Shown here piece by piece: positions 50,318 to 60,997 of a stretch of 64,000 nt of DNA. The DNA lies in contig CAJAQB010000006.1 of assembly GCA_903943975.1 (NCBI GenBank), positions 56,845 through 120,844 on the forward strand, written 5' to 3'. Source of the stretch: Synechococcus lacustris. GTDB lineage: Bacteria > Cyanobacteriota > Cyanobacteriia > PCC-6307 > Cyanobiaceae. The stretch's first letter is position 1. Each line of letters starts with the position of its first letter. Below the pieces are notes generated by a model. The model ran no database searches and was not told where the DNA came from. It worked only from the letters and a program-made list of their open reading frames with translations. Position numbers and translations under genes: made by a program.

Positions 50318-51151
50318 CTAGGGCTGACTGTTGTTCGCCGTTGCCACCGGCCCTGCGGCCACCACTGCCGCCACCGATGCCGCCGCCGCCGGGCTGCTGA
50401 GCTTGCTGGCTGCCTTGGCCATCCGCTTGGCCACTGAGTTAGACGCCGACGCTTTTGCAGGGCCCTTGGCGGTGGTCGCTTTGGCGGTGGTGCCCTTGGC
50501 AGTAGTCGTTTTTGCTGGTGCCGCCTTGGCCACTGGCTTGGCTACTGGCTTAGCCGCTGGCTTGGCAGCCGCTTTTACGCCTGGGCTGGCCGGGGCCTTG
50601 CTGGCGGCTTTGCTGGGGGTTCTCGTGGCGGCTTTGCTAGCGGTTGTAGCGCTGGCTTTTGTACTGGCTTTGGCGCTCGCTGATTTAGCAACTGCAGCCT
50701 TGGCAACTGCCGGTTTCGCTGCGGCGGCCTTGGCGGCGGCTGGTTTCACTGCGGCAGTTTTAGCTGCTGCTGGTTTTGCGGCAGCCTTAGGGCGGGGGGC
50801 TGGCTTTGCCGTGGTCTTGCTGGTGGTAGTGCCACTGCTAGTGCGGCGGGCGGTGCTGCGCTCCGGACGGGTGCGATGGCTGAGCACCAGGGACCATTCC
50901 TCATCGGAGAGGTTGGCGGGTTTACCACCGTGGGCATCGGCCACCTTGGCGGCTTTTTCAATGTCGGAAACGAGGTTTTTCCAGGAGGTGGCAAAGCGCT
51001 TATCGCTCTGCGATTTGGCACCACTCTCCACCAGGGTTTCCACCACCCCAGCCGGGGTGACTTTCTTGCGGCGACGGTTGAAGATCTCTTTCTGAAGCTG
51101 GGCAATCAGCGACAGGGCCTTATCGCTGAGCTTGATGGTGAGCTGTGCCAT
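50318..51151 (-). CDS. Protein with conserved N-terminal domain and histone H1-like Ala/Lys/Pro tail
   Basis: 277 aa. Residues 1-95 (AQLTIKLSDKALSLIAQLQKE and SDKRFATSWKNLVSDIEKAAKVADAHG) form a compact helical domain conserved in picocyanobacteria. Residues 100-277 are a low-complexity tail of AKPAAK, AAKPAVAK, KATTAK-like repeats rich in Ala, Lys, Pro, Ser and Thr, like histone H1/HctB tails. That suggests DNA binding or nucleoid packing; no test of this is visible. Start ATG 51151. A 7-bp-stem hairpin lies just upstream. Confidence 0.72.
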   Translation of the reverse strand: MAQLTIKLSDKALSLIAQLQKEIFNRRRKKVTPAGVVETLVESGAKSQSDKRFATSWKNLVSDIEKAAKVADAHGGKPANLSDEEWSLVLSHRTRPERSTARRTSSGTTTSKTTAKPAPRPKAAAKPAAAKTAAVKPAAAKAAAAKPAVAKAAVAKSASAKASTKASATTASKAATRTPSKAASKAPASPGVKAAAKPAAKPVAKPVAKAAPAKTTTAKGTTAKATTAKGPAKASASNSVAKRMAKAASKLSSPAAAASVAAVVAAGPVATANNSQP

Positions 51152-51163
51152 GAACAAAGAGGA

Positions 51164-51190
51164 AAGTGCTCTAACTCAGAGGTAGCACTT
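51164..51190 (-). promoter_or_regulatory. Hairpin upstream of the H1-like gene
   Basis: AAGTGCT pairs with AGCACTT around a 13-nt loop, 12 bp upstream of the ATG at 51151. It may be a leader or operator; nothing more can be said. Confidence 0.35.
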
Positions 51191-51225
51191 GCAACACCGA
51201 ATAGCAACAGCTGAATGACAACTGC

Positions 51226-51871
51226 TCAGTTGAGGTGGGTAGTTCTGATCACGAACGACTCCAATAAAGAGGCATCGGCGGCGGCAATAACATCATGCCG
51301 ATCAAACAGTGATGAACCCAAGGCCACCGCCTGCACCCCGGCCTCCAACCAGGGGCCCACGTCTCTGGGGGCAAGGCCTCCGGCGGCAATACAGAAGGGC
51401 AGGGGCTGCAGCGGGCCGCGCAACAGGCGCCAATAGGCCGGACCCAGGATTGCCGCCGGATAAAGCTTCACCAAACCACTAGCAGCCGCCAGGCTGACGC
51501 CAAAGTGATGCACCTCACTGGGGCTAAACACGCCGGGCACCAGGGTGAGCCCCTGGCGGCGGGCGCTGAGCACCAAGGCATCCGTGGCAATCGGTGCCAT
51601 GGCGAAGCCAAGCCCCAGGGCGGGCAAGCCAACAATCTGATCTGGATGTTTGATCCCAGCGGCACCAAAACGCAGCTGGGGCCATTGGCCCTGGGCGGCA
51701 AGCACAAAGGGCCCCCACCAGGGCTCAGCACTCCAGGCCAACTCCACATGGCGAAAGCCCAGGGAGGCCACGGCTTGGATCTGGCGTTCGGCCTGGGGCG
51801 GGCCGGAGGGCCTCAGCACCGCTAGCAACGGGGCAGAGGCCAGGGAATGGCGCAGGCCGGCGGGGTCTGCT

Positions 51872-51891
<20 letters not shown>
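51226..51891 (-). CDS. KDPG/KHG aldolase family protein
   Basis: Likely 2-dehydro-3-deoxyphosphogluconate / 4-hydroxy-2-oxoglutarate aldolase, 221 aa from ATG 51891. The Schiff-base lysine is in GLVKLYPAA, and FRHVELAW has the conserved glutamate; CIAAGGLAPRDV and VQAVALGSSLF close the TIM barrel. Longer frame upstream is the shadow of ftsH. The gene overlaps the ftsH stop by 20 bp. Cyanobacteria can run an Entner-Doudoroff branch, so an Eda role is plausible but not proved. Confidence 0.82.
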
Positions 51892-53725
<1,834 letters not shown>

Positions 53726-53768
53726 AGCCCTACCCCAGAAGTAAAGGAATGTTAACCGGAACTGAGCG

Positions 53769-54959
53769 TCAGGAGGCGCGCAGCACCTCTACCACGCTAC
53801 GGAAGGCGAACCACTCGGGGATCTCCTCACCGCTGCGCAACATCTGCCGGAACTGGGTGCCGCTCAGTTTCTTGATATGCAGGCCCCGGGCCTCGGCGTG
53901 TTCAGCGGTTACGTAGCCCTCCTCCTCGGTGTAAACGAGGTTGAGGGAAGGCACGGTTTCCATGCCCAGCTCAGTGGCCTGGTCGCGGGCGAAATCCTGG
54001 GCCTGGTAGGGGCCGTAGAAGTCGCTGCCGCTGATCGACGACTTACAGCCGGCCATGTCGCGACCAATGATGAAGTGGGTGCAGCCGTAGTTCTTGCGGA
54101 TGATCATGTGCTGCAGCGCCTCGCGGGGGCCGGCCATGTGCATCGAATAGGGCAGGTAGGCCCAACGGATGCGGGGGTTTGCCACCTCTTCGGCGAGGCG
54201 TTCATAGGTTTGAAAGCGCACCTCACCGGCGATGTCGTCGTCTTGGGTGGGGCCACAGGTGGGATGCACCAGCACCACCCCCGCCTTGCTCACATTGGTG
54301 GCATGCAGGGCGCGGGTGAACAGCTCGTAGTGGGCCCGGTGGATGGGGTTACGGCACTGGAAGGCGACCACGTCTTCCCCGGCGGGCAGGCTGGCTCGCA
54401 CTTCGGCCGGGGTTTTGCAGGGGAAGGGGCGCCCAGGCAACTCCAAGCCTTCGATCGCTCCCCCCAGGTAGTAACGGCCCCGTTCCGTGGCGATCATTTT
54501 CACGGCCGGATGCTCCAGGGAGGTGGTGCCGTAGCAACCAAGCGCCTCCCGGGCCTTATCGGGCTCCCACTTGCTTTCCACCGTGAGCACCGCCAGCTGC
54601 TGGCCCCGGTAGGTGAGCAGCAGCCGCTGGCCAACGCTGATTTCCTCGCGATCGGTGTCCATCACGATCGGCAGGCCAAACAGCAAACCACTGGTGGTGC
54701 GGAAATGCTCCACCACCGATAGGTAGTCCTCCTGGTGCATGAAACCGAGCAGGGGCGAGAAGCCACCCACCATCAAGAGCTCCACGTCACAGGCGTTGCG
54801 ATCGGAGCACTCGACCACGTGATCAACGGCCGCCACCGCCGCCTGGCGCTGTTCCGCCGCCAACCGCAGGTCCACCAGCACGCCGCCATGGGGGGCGATC
54901 AGGGCCTGGGCAGCCGTTCCAGACGGAGAGTCCGTTGCGGCAGTGGCGATGCTCGTCAT
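53769..54959 (-). CDS. sat: Sulfate adenylyltransferase
   Basis: ATP sulfurylase, first step of sulfate assimilation. 396 aa single-domain form without APS kinase. The QxRNPxHxxH active-site motif is QCRNPIHRAHYEL; GRDMAGCKS and VHPTCGPTQDDDI are the other ATP-binding parts. ATG 54959. It is read with ftsH and the aldolase on the same strand with a 43-bp gap to ftsH. Confidence 0.96.
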   Translation of the reverse strand: MTSIATAATDSPSGTAAQALIAPHGGVLVDLRLAAEQRQAAVAAVDHVVECSDRNACDVELLMVGGFSPLLGFMHQEDYLSVVEHFRTTSGLLFGLPIVMDTDREEISVGQRLLLTYRGQQLAVLTVESKWEPDKAREALGCYGTTSLEHPAVKMIATERGRYYLGGAIEGLELPGRPFPCKTPAEVRASLPAGEDVVAFQCRNPIHRAHYELFTRALHATNVSKAGVVLVHPTCGPTQDDDIAGEVRFQTYERLAEEVANPRIRWAYLPYSMHMAGPREALQHMIIRKNYGCTHFIIGRDMAGCKSSISGSDFYGPYQAQDFARDQATELGMETVPSLNLVYTEEEGYVTAEHAEARGLHIKKLSGTQFRQMLRSGEEIPEWFAFRSVVEVLRAS

Positions 54960-55038
54960 GGGGGGTGGGGAGGGGGAGGGTTAAGGGGAAGCCAAGGGGA
55001 AATTCTTCCAGAGCGGCGGCCGAGCGCTGGGAATGGCT

Positions 55039-55064
55039 AAAAAAAAGGGGCCCTGAGGGGCCCC
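55039..55064 (-). terminator. Intrinsic terminator after psbO
   Basis: GGGGCCC and GGGCCCC form a 7-bp stem with loop TGAG; the eight A bases on the left side read as a U-tract for the minus strand. It lies 94 bp after the psbO stop. Confidence 0.85.
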
Positions 55065-55157
55065 GGGAAATAGATGGGTGGAAAACACAAATAGGCTGGC
55101 AACGAAGCAGAATTCCGCCTGGATTACAGCCTCAATCCCGCCTAAAAATCAGCTGAA

Positions 55158-55991
55158 TCAGGCCTGTTCGAGACGGCCGTAGATCTCACCACTCACCTTC
55201 ACGTCAACGGCCTGCTTGCCACCCATGTCGGTGTCGGAGGGCTGGATGGCGGTGAAGACGCCGGCGAATTCACCGGTTTGGCCATCCACCTTGGTGATCG
55301 AGAAACTCATCGAACCGGTGCCATCCACGTACTGCTTGACGTTTTCCTTGAGCAGTCGGGGGTCGTCACCATCGGGCACCAGGCCCACGGCGCTGCTGTA
55401 GCCGGTGGTAAGGCCACGACCCTTGGGGTCAAGGAAGTTGCTGGTGCGGTAGCTGGGGGTGCGGAAATTGCCTTCAAAGTCGGTGCTGGTGGAAATGGCC
55501 TGGCCCTCGGCCTTGGCATCTAACAGCTTGCTGGAGAAAGTGAAAGTAACTTCTTCACCACCGGGCAGCAGCACGGTGATCGGTTGGAAATCAATGCCGC
55601 CCTGCTCCTTGAAACGCAGGCCATTGGCTTCCACCGTTAGGTCGCCGTAAACGGAATCCAGGCTTGAGGTGTAGCGGGTGAGGATGCGGCCATCAACGAA
55701 CTTCGCTTCCTGGCGCTTGTTGACTGGTTCCCCCTTCACGGCCACGGCGCTGGGGTGGAAGCACATCTCCTTCAGTTGATAGCGGCTACCGGCCTGAATC
55801 GGGATGCTGCCCCGGGCTGAATCAGGCAGGGTGGCGCAGTCATTGGCCAGCCCGGTGTTGTGGATGTCTTCGTAGGTGAGGTTTGCCCGGTCAACGGCCT
55901 TTGCGCCGCCGCTGCAGGCGGTGAGCAGGGTGAGACAGGCCGCCAGACAAAGGGCAACGGCTGTCTGCAGCAGGGTACGCAGGCGACGCAT
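55158..55991 (-). CDS. psbO: Photosystem II manganese-stabilising protein PsbO
   Basis: Extrinsic lumenal protein that protects the oxygen-evolving cluster. 277 aa from ATG 55991. The N-terminal leader ends in a lipobox-like LLTACSGG, so a lipid-anchored lumenal form is likely, as in marine/freshwater picocyanobacteria. DRANLTYEDIHNTGLANDCAT, RYQLKEMCFHPSAVAVKGEP (two cysteines for the conserved disulfide) and VKQYVDGTGSMSFSITKVDG are typical. An in-frame start at 56027 is less likely. Confidence 0.95.
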   Translation of the reverse strand: MRRLRTLLQTAVALCLAACLTLLTACSGGAKAVDRANLTYEDIHNTGLANDCATLPDSARGSIPIQAGSRYQLKEMCFHPSAVAVKGEPVNKRQEAKFVDGRILTRYTSSLDSVYGDLTVEANGLRFKEQGGIDFQPITVLLPGGEEVTFTFSSKLLDAKAEGQAISTSTDFEGNFRTPSYRTSNFLDPKGRGLTTGYSSAVGLVPDGDDPRLLKENVKQYVDGTGSMSFSITKVDGQTGEFAGVFTAIQPSDTDMGGKQAVDVKVSGEIYGRLEQA

Positions 55992-56075
55992 GGGAACCGA
56001 CAGGATGGCGTGGGCGCGATCGTACATCTGATAACCCTTGGGCCGGATAGGATGTCGCGCCTCTCAACATCCTTA

Positions 56076-56357
56076 ATGGCCGCCGCCGAGACCGACTGGA
56101 GCAGCCGCTATGGAGCCTGGTGTGAAGAGGCCGAAAACCTGGCAAAGGAAGCCAGTGGTGAGCCACTGGTGTTGCTCACGGTGTTAAGGCAACTGGAACA
56201 GCTGCATCGCAACCTTTTAGACGGGCCCTTCCGGGCGAGCCTGCCCAACGATCGCCAGAAGTTGTATGCCCTCTTGCAGTCGATCGAAAACAGCGGCGGC
56301 TGGCCCTATATCCCGCGGCCTCAGCTCAAGGCCTTCATGGAGCAGCTCGTTAGCTAA
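56076..56357 (+). CDS. Small conserved cyanobacterial protein
   Basis: 93 aa from ATG 56076 (MAAAETDWSSRYG); ATG 56052 in frame would add eight residues. Family name not known to me, but the ending GGWPYIPRPQLKAFMEQL and LLTVLRQLEQLHRNLLDGPFRASLPNDRQ look conserved and helical. Divergent from psbO, convergent to coaBC with a 4-bp overlap of its stop. Confidence 0.65.
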   Translation: MAAAETDWSSRYGAWCEEAENLAKEASGEPLVLLTVLRQLEQLHRNLLDGPFRASLPNDRQKLYALLQSIENSGGWPYIPRPQLKAFMEQLVS

Positions 56358-57595
56358 GCCCAATGGCTGGCTAGGGCCCCGAGCAGCTGGTGGGCAAGGG
56401 CCAACTTGCCGCAGGGGCCCAGGGCCAGGGGCTCAGCTTCTTTAGTAAGCAACCAGCCCTGGTTGCTGTCACTGCCGAAGCCCAACCCCGGCTGGTCTAC
56501 GGGATTGGCAAATAACAGATCACAGCCTTTGCTTTCAAATTTGCGGCGGGCCTGCTCCAGGCCATTGCCGGTGTATGCGGCGAACCCCAACAGCAGCTGG
56601 CCAGGGGGACGCCGCCCCAGCAACTCCTGCAACAGATCCGGCACCGGCTCCCAGCTTTCCGGCCGCAGCAGCAGGTCTTGCAGTTGTTGTTTCGGCAGCT
56701 TTTCGGCCAGGGGCTGGCGCAGGCGCTGGTCGGCAACCGCCGCCGCCATCAGCACCGCCTCCGCCCAGGGCTGCTGCTCCCGCAGCAGTTGCTGCAGCTG
56801 GGCCGCCGTGCTGAACGAATGGCACTCCAGGCCCTCCATCAGGGCCGGGTCATCCTCGAGGGGGCCATGGAGCAGGCGCACCTGGGCCCCCCGCAGCCGG
56901 GCCGCCTGGGCCAGCCGCACCCCCATGCGCCCGCTGGAGGGGTTGGAGAGGAAGCGGGCGGGATCAAAGGCTTCACGGCTGGGGCCAGCGGTCACCAGCA
57001 GCCGGCGCCCGGCCAGGTCTTGGCTGGGCCCATGCAGCAGCAATGATTCGGCCGCCAGCAGGATCAGGGCGGGCTCCACCATGCGACCCACCCCCTGGCG
57101 ATCGCAGGCCAGCAACCCCTGGGCGGCGGGGGCCAGGGGCAGCAGCAGGGGCAGCGTCGCCAGCTGTTGCCAATTGCGTTGCACCGCCGGGGCTTCCCAC
57201 ATGTCGGTGTTCATTGCCGCCGCCACCAGCAGGGGCGCCCGGCAGGCCAGCAGGGTGGAGGCCACAAGGTTGTCGGCGAGGCCATGGACCAGGCGGGCCA
57301 GGGTGCTGGCCGTGAGCGGCACCAGCAGCACCAGCTCCGCCCATTCGGCCAGCTCGATATGGAGGGGTCTGGGCTGACCAGCGGCCCACTGGTGGTCTTC
57401 CAGGAGGCAGGGATTGCGCGAGAGGCTGGCCAGGGCCACGGGGCTCACCAGCCGGGCGGCGCTGGGGGTGAGCACACAGCGCACCTGGGCGCCGCGCTGC
57501 ACCAGGGCGCTCACCAGGGCTGGCACCTTGACGGCAGCAATGCTGCCGCTCACGGCCACCAGGATGCGCCGGCCCGCTAGGGGCTCACTCTTCAT
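56354..57595 (-). CDS. coaBC: Phosphopantothenoylcysteine decarboxylase / phosphopantothenate-cysteine ligase
   Basis: Bifunctional coenzyme A synthesis enzyme, 413 aa. N-terminal CoaC: AVSGSIAAVKVPALVSAL and AAMNTDMWEAPAVQRN (the PXMNXXMW-type motif). C-terminal CoaB: LVTAGPSREAFDPARFLSNPSSGRMG and FESKGCDLLFANPV. The start overlaps the DUF2555 gene by 11 bp. Confidence 0.95.
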   Translation of the reverse strand: MKSEPLAGRRILVAVSGSIAAVKVPALVSALVQRGAQVRCVLTPSAARLVSPVALASLSRNPCLLEDHQWAAGQPRPLHIELAEWAELVLLVPLTASTLARLVHGLADNLVASTLLACRAPLLVAAAMNTDMWEAPAVQRNWQQLATLPLLLPLAPAAQGLLACDRQGVGRMVEPALILLAAESLLLHGPSQDLAGRRLLVTAGPSREAFDPARFLSNPSSGRMGVRLAQAARLRGAQVRLLHGPLEDDPALMEGLECHSFSTAAQLQQLLREQQPWAEAVLMAAAVADQRLRQPLAEKLPKQQLQDLLLRPESWEPVPDLLQELLGRRPPGQLLLGFAAYTGNGLEQARRKFESKGCDLLFANPVDQPGLGFGSDSNQGWLLTKEAEPLALGPCGKLALAHQLLGALASHWA

Positions 57596-57800
57596 CGAAG
57601 GGTTCCTGGTCCACCAGGTGCACGTAGGGGCGCGCCAATTCCGGGTTGTGAATGGCCAAGGAGCGCATCAAATGCCAGTCGGCGAGGCTGTCAAAGGCAT
57701 TCGGATAGTCATCGTCCTCGAGGCGCCGGGCCAGGGCTGCCACCGTCTCTTCCGTTTGGGCGGCCAGCAGGGCCTCGGTGATCGCGACGGGTTGGGACAT
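57585..57800 (-). CDS. DUF2555 family protein
   Basis: 71-residue cyanobacteria-specific protein, function unknown. The acidic sequence has LARRLEDDDYPNAFDSLADWHLMRSLAI and PELARPYVHLVDQEPFDEE. It is coupled with coaBC (11-bp overlap), a pairing kept in other cyanobacteria as far as I recall. Confidence 0.8.
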   Translation of the reverse strand: MSQPVAITEALLAAQTEETVAALARRLEDDDYPNAFDSLADWHLMRSLAIHNPELARPYVHLVDQEPFDEE

Positions 57801-57829
57801 GAGTGATACGTTGCTTTTGGGTTCCCCCT

Positions 57830-57902
57830 GGGGAATTAGCTCAGCTGGTAGAGCGCTGCGATCGCACCGCAGAGGTCAGGGGTTCGAGTCCCCTATTCTC
57901 CA
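57830..57902 (+). tRNA. tRNA-Ala (anticodon CGC)
   Basis: 73-nt tRNA. Acceptor arms GGGGAAT and ATTCTCC pair with the G3-U70 wobble that identifies tRNA-Ala; anticodon stem CTGCG/CGCAG holds loop ATCGCAC with anticodon CGC. The T arm is CAGGGGTTCGAGTCCCC. A HIP1 octamer (57858-57865) forms part of the anticodon arm. The next gene starts within or right at its 3' end. Confidence 0.96.
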
Positions 57903-57907
57903 TGCCC

Positions 57908-58261
57908 ATGCACTCCCTGACCTGGTTGCTGGCGGCGGCCATCCAGCTCGGCAGCCCCCTGCTGGAGACCGATCAGGAACGGATTTTTCAAATTCCTGCC
58001 CCGAAAGCTGCCCCGGCCGATTGGGTTTGGACCCAAAGGGAACGCAAGGACGGCAGCGGCCGCTGGACCGTGATTTATCAGCTGGATTGCCAGCAACGGC
58101 GGCTGCGACGGCTGAGTGAACCCCTAGCCCCTGGCAGCGATCTGGCCCAGATCATTGCCCCGGCGGCGGATGCCGGCGACTGGTTTGCGGAGAAACCCTT
58201 CACCCTGGGCAGCCGCCTGCTGGGGCGGGTTTGCCCCAAGGGCGCGAGAGCATATCGGTAG
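57908..58261 (+). CDS. Small exported protein of unknown function
   Basis: 117 aa from ATG 57908; ATG 57902 overlaps the final base of tRNA-Ala. A short hydrophobic start (LTWLLAAAIQLGSPL) looks like a signal peptide. Two cysteines (QLDCQQ, GRVCPKG) may form a disulfide; WVWTQRERKDGSGRWTVIYQ resembles surface-adhesin or beta-sandwich exported proteins of cyanobacteria, but I do not recognise the family. The abutting tRNA means mRNA and tRNA must be separated by processing at the 3' end of the tRNA. Confidence 0.6.
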   Translation: MHSLTWLLAAAIQLGSPLLETDQERIFQIPAPKAAPADWVWTQRERKDGSGRWTVIYQLDCQQRRLRRLSEPLAPGSDLAQIIAPAADAGDWFAEKPFTLGSRLLGRVCPKGARAYR

Positions 58262-58310
58262 CAGGCGCCGCCATAAGGTAAAAAGAGTCACCATTCATCA
58301 ACTCTCACTT

Positions 58311-58511
58311 ATGTCGCAGTCCAAGCGCGAACAGGTGGTGAGCCACCTCCGTTACATCCGCCAGGAACTGCGTGAAATGCACCAGGGCGTTATGGACGAT
58401 GGCCTCCTGCCCGAGGCCGGTGAGGTGCGGGGGGTAATGGCCCAGATGGAGGCTCTGCTGGAACTGCTGGAGGGCAAAACCTCCCGCAAGGCCAAGGAAG
58501 CAGACTCCTGA
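58311..58511 (+). CDS. Small conserved coiled-coil-like protein
   Basis: 66 aa from ATG 58311 (MSQSKREQVVSHLRYIRQEL). Highly charged and helical throughout, with a leucine-rich end (QMEALLELLEGKTSRK). Not recognised by name; conserved look and spacing (49 bp after the previous gene) support a real gene. Confidence 0.6.
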   Translation: MSQSKREQVVSHLRYIRQELREMHQGVMDDGLLPEAGEVRGVMAQMEALLELLEGKTSRKAKEADS

Positions 58512-58518
58512 AGTCAGT

Positions 58519-59022
58519 TCAACTGCGCACCCAGAGGTAACGGGCCCCCACCGACCGCACCCAGTCGGCCACCTCCTCGGTGAGCGGGCGACTGGCTAAA
58601 CCAATGCAGCCATCGGTGCCATCGTGGCTCACATCCTGGTGAATGCCGAAATGGCTGCGGGGGGTTTGAAACAGGGGATTGATCGGAATAAACCAGCTGC
58701 GACCGATCTCATAATGATCTGAATTGTTAAGCCGCAAAGGCAAACCCACCGCGTAGGCCCCCGGCGGCAGGGGGGCACGGTTGCCAGGGCGATTAAAGCG
58801 ATCCTGTAGCTCTGTTTCAGGGCGTCCAGACACCGAAGGCCAGGTTTTCAACAGCTCTTTACCCCGCCAGAGGGCCAGTTCCCAGAGGCGGTTTCCGGCC
58901 TGATCGCGCTGCTGGGTGGGGGCTAGCTCCAGGTGGGGTTCAGTGCTTACCAACTTGGCCAGGGGCGGAGGCGGTTCCTGGGGGGGCAGGTCTTGCAGGG
59001 AAGCAAAAAACAACGGCAACAT
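58519..59022 (-). CDS. L,D-transpeptidase (YkuD-like) family protein
   Basis: 167 aa. The catalytic region HFGIHQDVSHDGTDGCIGL carries the histidines and the cysteine typical of L,D-transpeptidases, which cross-link peptidoglycan or act as carboxypeptidases. An N-terminal hydrophobic start (MLPLFFASL) is a weak leader. NRAPLPPGAYAVGLP fits the YkuD core strand. Convergent to the previous small gene. Confidence 0.82.
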   Translation of the reverse strand: MLPLFFASLQDLPPQEPPPPLAKLVSTEPHLELAPTQQRDQAGNRLWELALWRGKELLKTWPSVSGRPETELQDRFNRPGNRAPLPPGAYAVGLPLRLNNSDHYEIGRSWFIPINPLFQTPRSHFGIHQDVSHDGTDGCIGLASRPLTEEVADWVRSVGARYLWVRS

Positions 59023-59118
59023 CAGGGGTAGGGCAAAGTGCGGCGAGCTTGGCCTAATTAAGCGGCCAAAGGCAATAGCAAGGGCCAGCCCACAAACCGA
59101 ATCCCATGGGTCTCAGCC

Positions 59119-59451
59119 ATGCAAAACACCCGACTCCAGCGCTACGGGGCCCAGGCCTTACAGCGGCTGGAGGGCTGGGCCGCCAACCCCTGGCGGCGGC
59201 TGTCGTTGCTGCTGATCGTGCTGCTGGGGGGCTTCAGCATTGGCGCCAGCCTTGGCTCCGTGGCTGGTGCCCTCGCCTTCCTGGATCCTTTGGCGGCGCT
59301 GCTCTGCGTGGGGATCGCTGAGCTGGCCATCCGGCTGCGGCGGCCCTTGCTGAACCAGGGGGGCGACCGGCTCAGCCTCGGCCTGCTGGACATGGCCCGG
59401 ATCGGCCTGATCTACGGCCTGCTGCTGGAGGGCTTTAAAGCCAGCGTCTGA
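59119..59451 (+). CDS. Ycf20-like protein (DUF565)
   Basis: 110-residue membrane protein of cyanobacteria and plastids. NPWRRLSLLLIVLLGGFSIGASLGSVAG and a second hydrophobic segment (LDPLAALLCVGIAELAIRL) then LGLLDMARIGLIYGLLLEGFK match the family. Plant Ycf20-like proteins affect non-photochemical quenching; role here unknown. Confidence 0.82.
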   Translation: MQNTRLQRYGAQALQRLEGWAANPWRRLSLLLIVLLGGFSIGASLGSVAGALAFLDPLAALLCVGIAELAIRLRRPLLNQGGDRLSLGLLDMARIGLIYGLLLEGFKASV

Positions 59452-59515
59452 GCACGTTCTCTCGCGCCAAACAAAAATCCCCATAGCTTGTAATCACGCA
59501 TTTCTGCAGCGCCCT

Positions 59516-60997
59516 ATGGCCCACGCCCCCCAGCGGTTTTATCTCGAGCTGGAACCTCCAGTGGAGGAATTGCGTGATAAGCCCCATGTGGTGATCGTGG
59601 GCGGTGGTTTTGCCGGGATAAAGGCCTGTAAGGCCTTTAAGGGGGCTGATGTGCGCGTCACCCTGATCGATAAACGCAACTTCAACCTTTTCCAGCCCCT
59701 GCTCTATCAGGTGGCCACCGGCCTGGTGGGCCTAGGGGATGTGGCCACCCCCCTGCGGCTGCTGGTGGGGGCCCAGCGCAATGTGCAGGTGCTGTTGGGG
59801 GAGGTGTCGGAAATTGATGCCGCCGCCAAACAGATCAGCTTCAACAACAAAACCCTGGCCTATGACCAGCTGATCCTGGCCACCGGCTCGGGGAGCAGCT
59901 ATTTCGGCCATGAGGACTGGCGCGGCATTGCCCCGCCAATGAAGATCCTCGAACACGCCTCGGAAATCCGGCGGCGGCTGTTGATGGCCATGGAGCAAGC
60001 GGAACAAACCCCAGACCAGGGGGAGCGCAATTTCCTGCAAACGGTGGTGATCGTTGGCGGTGGCCCCACCGGCTGCGAGCTGGCCGGGGCGGTGGCGGAG
60101 TTGATGTGCAACGCCATGGCCGAGGATTTCAAGCAGATGGACCTCAGGGCCACCCGGATCGTGCTGGTGGATCCCGGCGAGCGGCTGCTGCGGGCCATGT
60201 CTCCGGAACTATCGGCGGCGGCGGCGAAGCACCTGCAATCGGCTGGGGTGGAACTGCTATTTCAGGGAAGGGTGAAAGAGATAGTGCCGGGGGAGGTGCT
60301 AATTGGCACCCCCGATGGCGAGGTAAAGATCAAGGCGGCGAATGTGTTCTGGACCGCCGGGGTCAAGGCTTCGCACCTGGGCAAGAAGCTGCAGGAGGTG
60401 ACCGGTTGTGAACTGGACCGGGGCGGCCGAGTAATCGTTAAAGACGATTTTTCGATTGCCAATTACCCGGAAATCCGGGTGGTGGGTGATCTTTGCAGCT
60501 TCAACCACACCGCCGATGGCAAGCCCCTCCCGGGCATGGCCGGCCCCGCCACCCAGATGGGCGGCTGGGTGGCCAAGGACATCCGCGCCAAGCTGGAAGG
60601 CGGCAGCCAGGCCCCCTTCTCCTTCTTTGATTTCGGCAGCATGGCGGTGCTGGGTCGCATCAACGCCGTGGCCGACCTGCGGGGCCTCAAGTTTGCTGGG
60701 GGGGCTGGCTGGGCCCTCTGGGCCCTGGCCCACCTTGCCTTCATGCCCGACGACGAGAACCGCATCACCCTGCTGGTGAAATGGCTCTGGGCGATCCTCA
60801 CCCAACAGCGCAGTGACCTGATCATCACCGGGCTCCCCAGCCAACACGTGGGGCTGGAAGGCAGCGATGCCCCCTTCCCGATGGGCCAAGGCCAGCAACC
60901 TTCCTTCGCCGCCTTAGACAGCACCTTGGAAAAAGCGATCGAAAACTTCAAAGCCGGCGCCAGTGGCAGCAGCCCAGTAGAGGGAACTGCGGCCTAG
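59516..60997 (+). CDS. Type II NAD(P)H dehydrogenase (NDH-2)
   Basis: FAD enzyme passing electrons from NAD(P)H to quinone without proton pumping, 493 aa. FAD-binding [17 protein letters not shown], quinone-region [18 protein letters not shown](P)-binding [17 protein letters not shown] and [28 protein letters not shown] are all present. A C-terminal hydrophobic helix region near [12 protein letters not shown] anchors it. The stop overlaps pyrB by 4 bp, convergent. Confidence 0.93.
   Translation: MAHAPQRFYLELEPPVEELRDKPHVVIVGGGFAGIKACKAFKGADVRVTLIDKRNFNLFQPLLYQVATGLVGLGDVATPLRLLVGAQRNVQVLLGEVSEIDAAAKQISFNNKTLAYDQLILATGSGSSYFGHEDWRGIAPPMKILEHASEIRRRLLMAMEQAEQTPDQGERNFLQTVVIVGGGPTGCELAGAVAELMCNAMAEDFKQMDLRATRIVLVDPGERLLRAMSPELSAAAAKHLQSAGVELLFQGRVKEIVPGEVLIGTPDGEVKIKAANVFWTAGVKASHLGKKLQEVTGCELDRGGRVIVKDDFSIANYPEIRVVGDLCSFNHTADGKPLPGMAGPATQMGGWVAKDIRAKLEGGSQAPFSFFDFGSMAVLGRINAVADLRGLKFAGGAGWALWALAHLAFMPDDENRITLLVKWLWAILTQQRSDLIITGLPSQHVGLEGSDAPFPMGQGQQPSFAALDSTLEKAIENFKAGASGSSPVEGTAA

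Noticed and set aside
50331..51095. Plus-strand frame of 254 codons with many hydrophobic Ala/Leu/Val repeats opposite the H1-like gene, resembling a membrane protein
   Set aside because: It is the complement of the Ala/Lys repeat tail; hydrophobicity follows from the antisense codons. The minus-strand frame has the conserved N-terminal domain.
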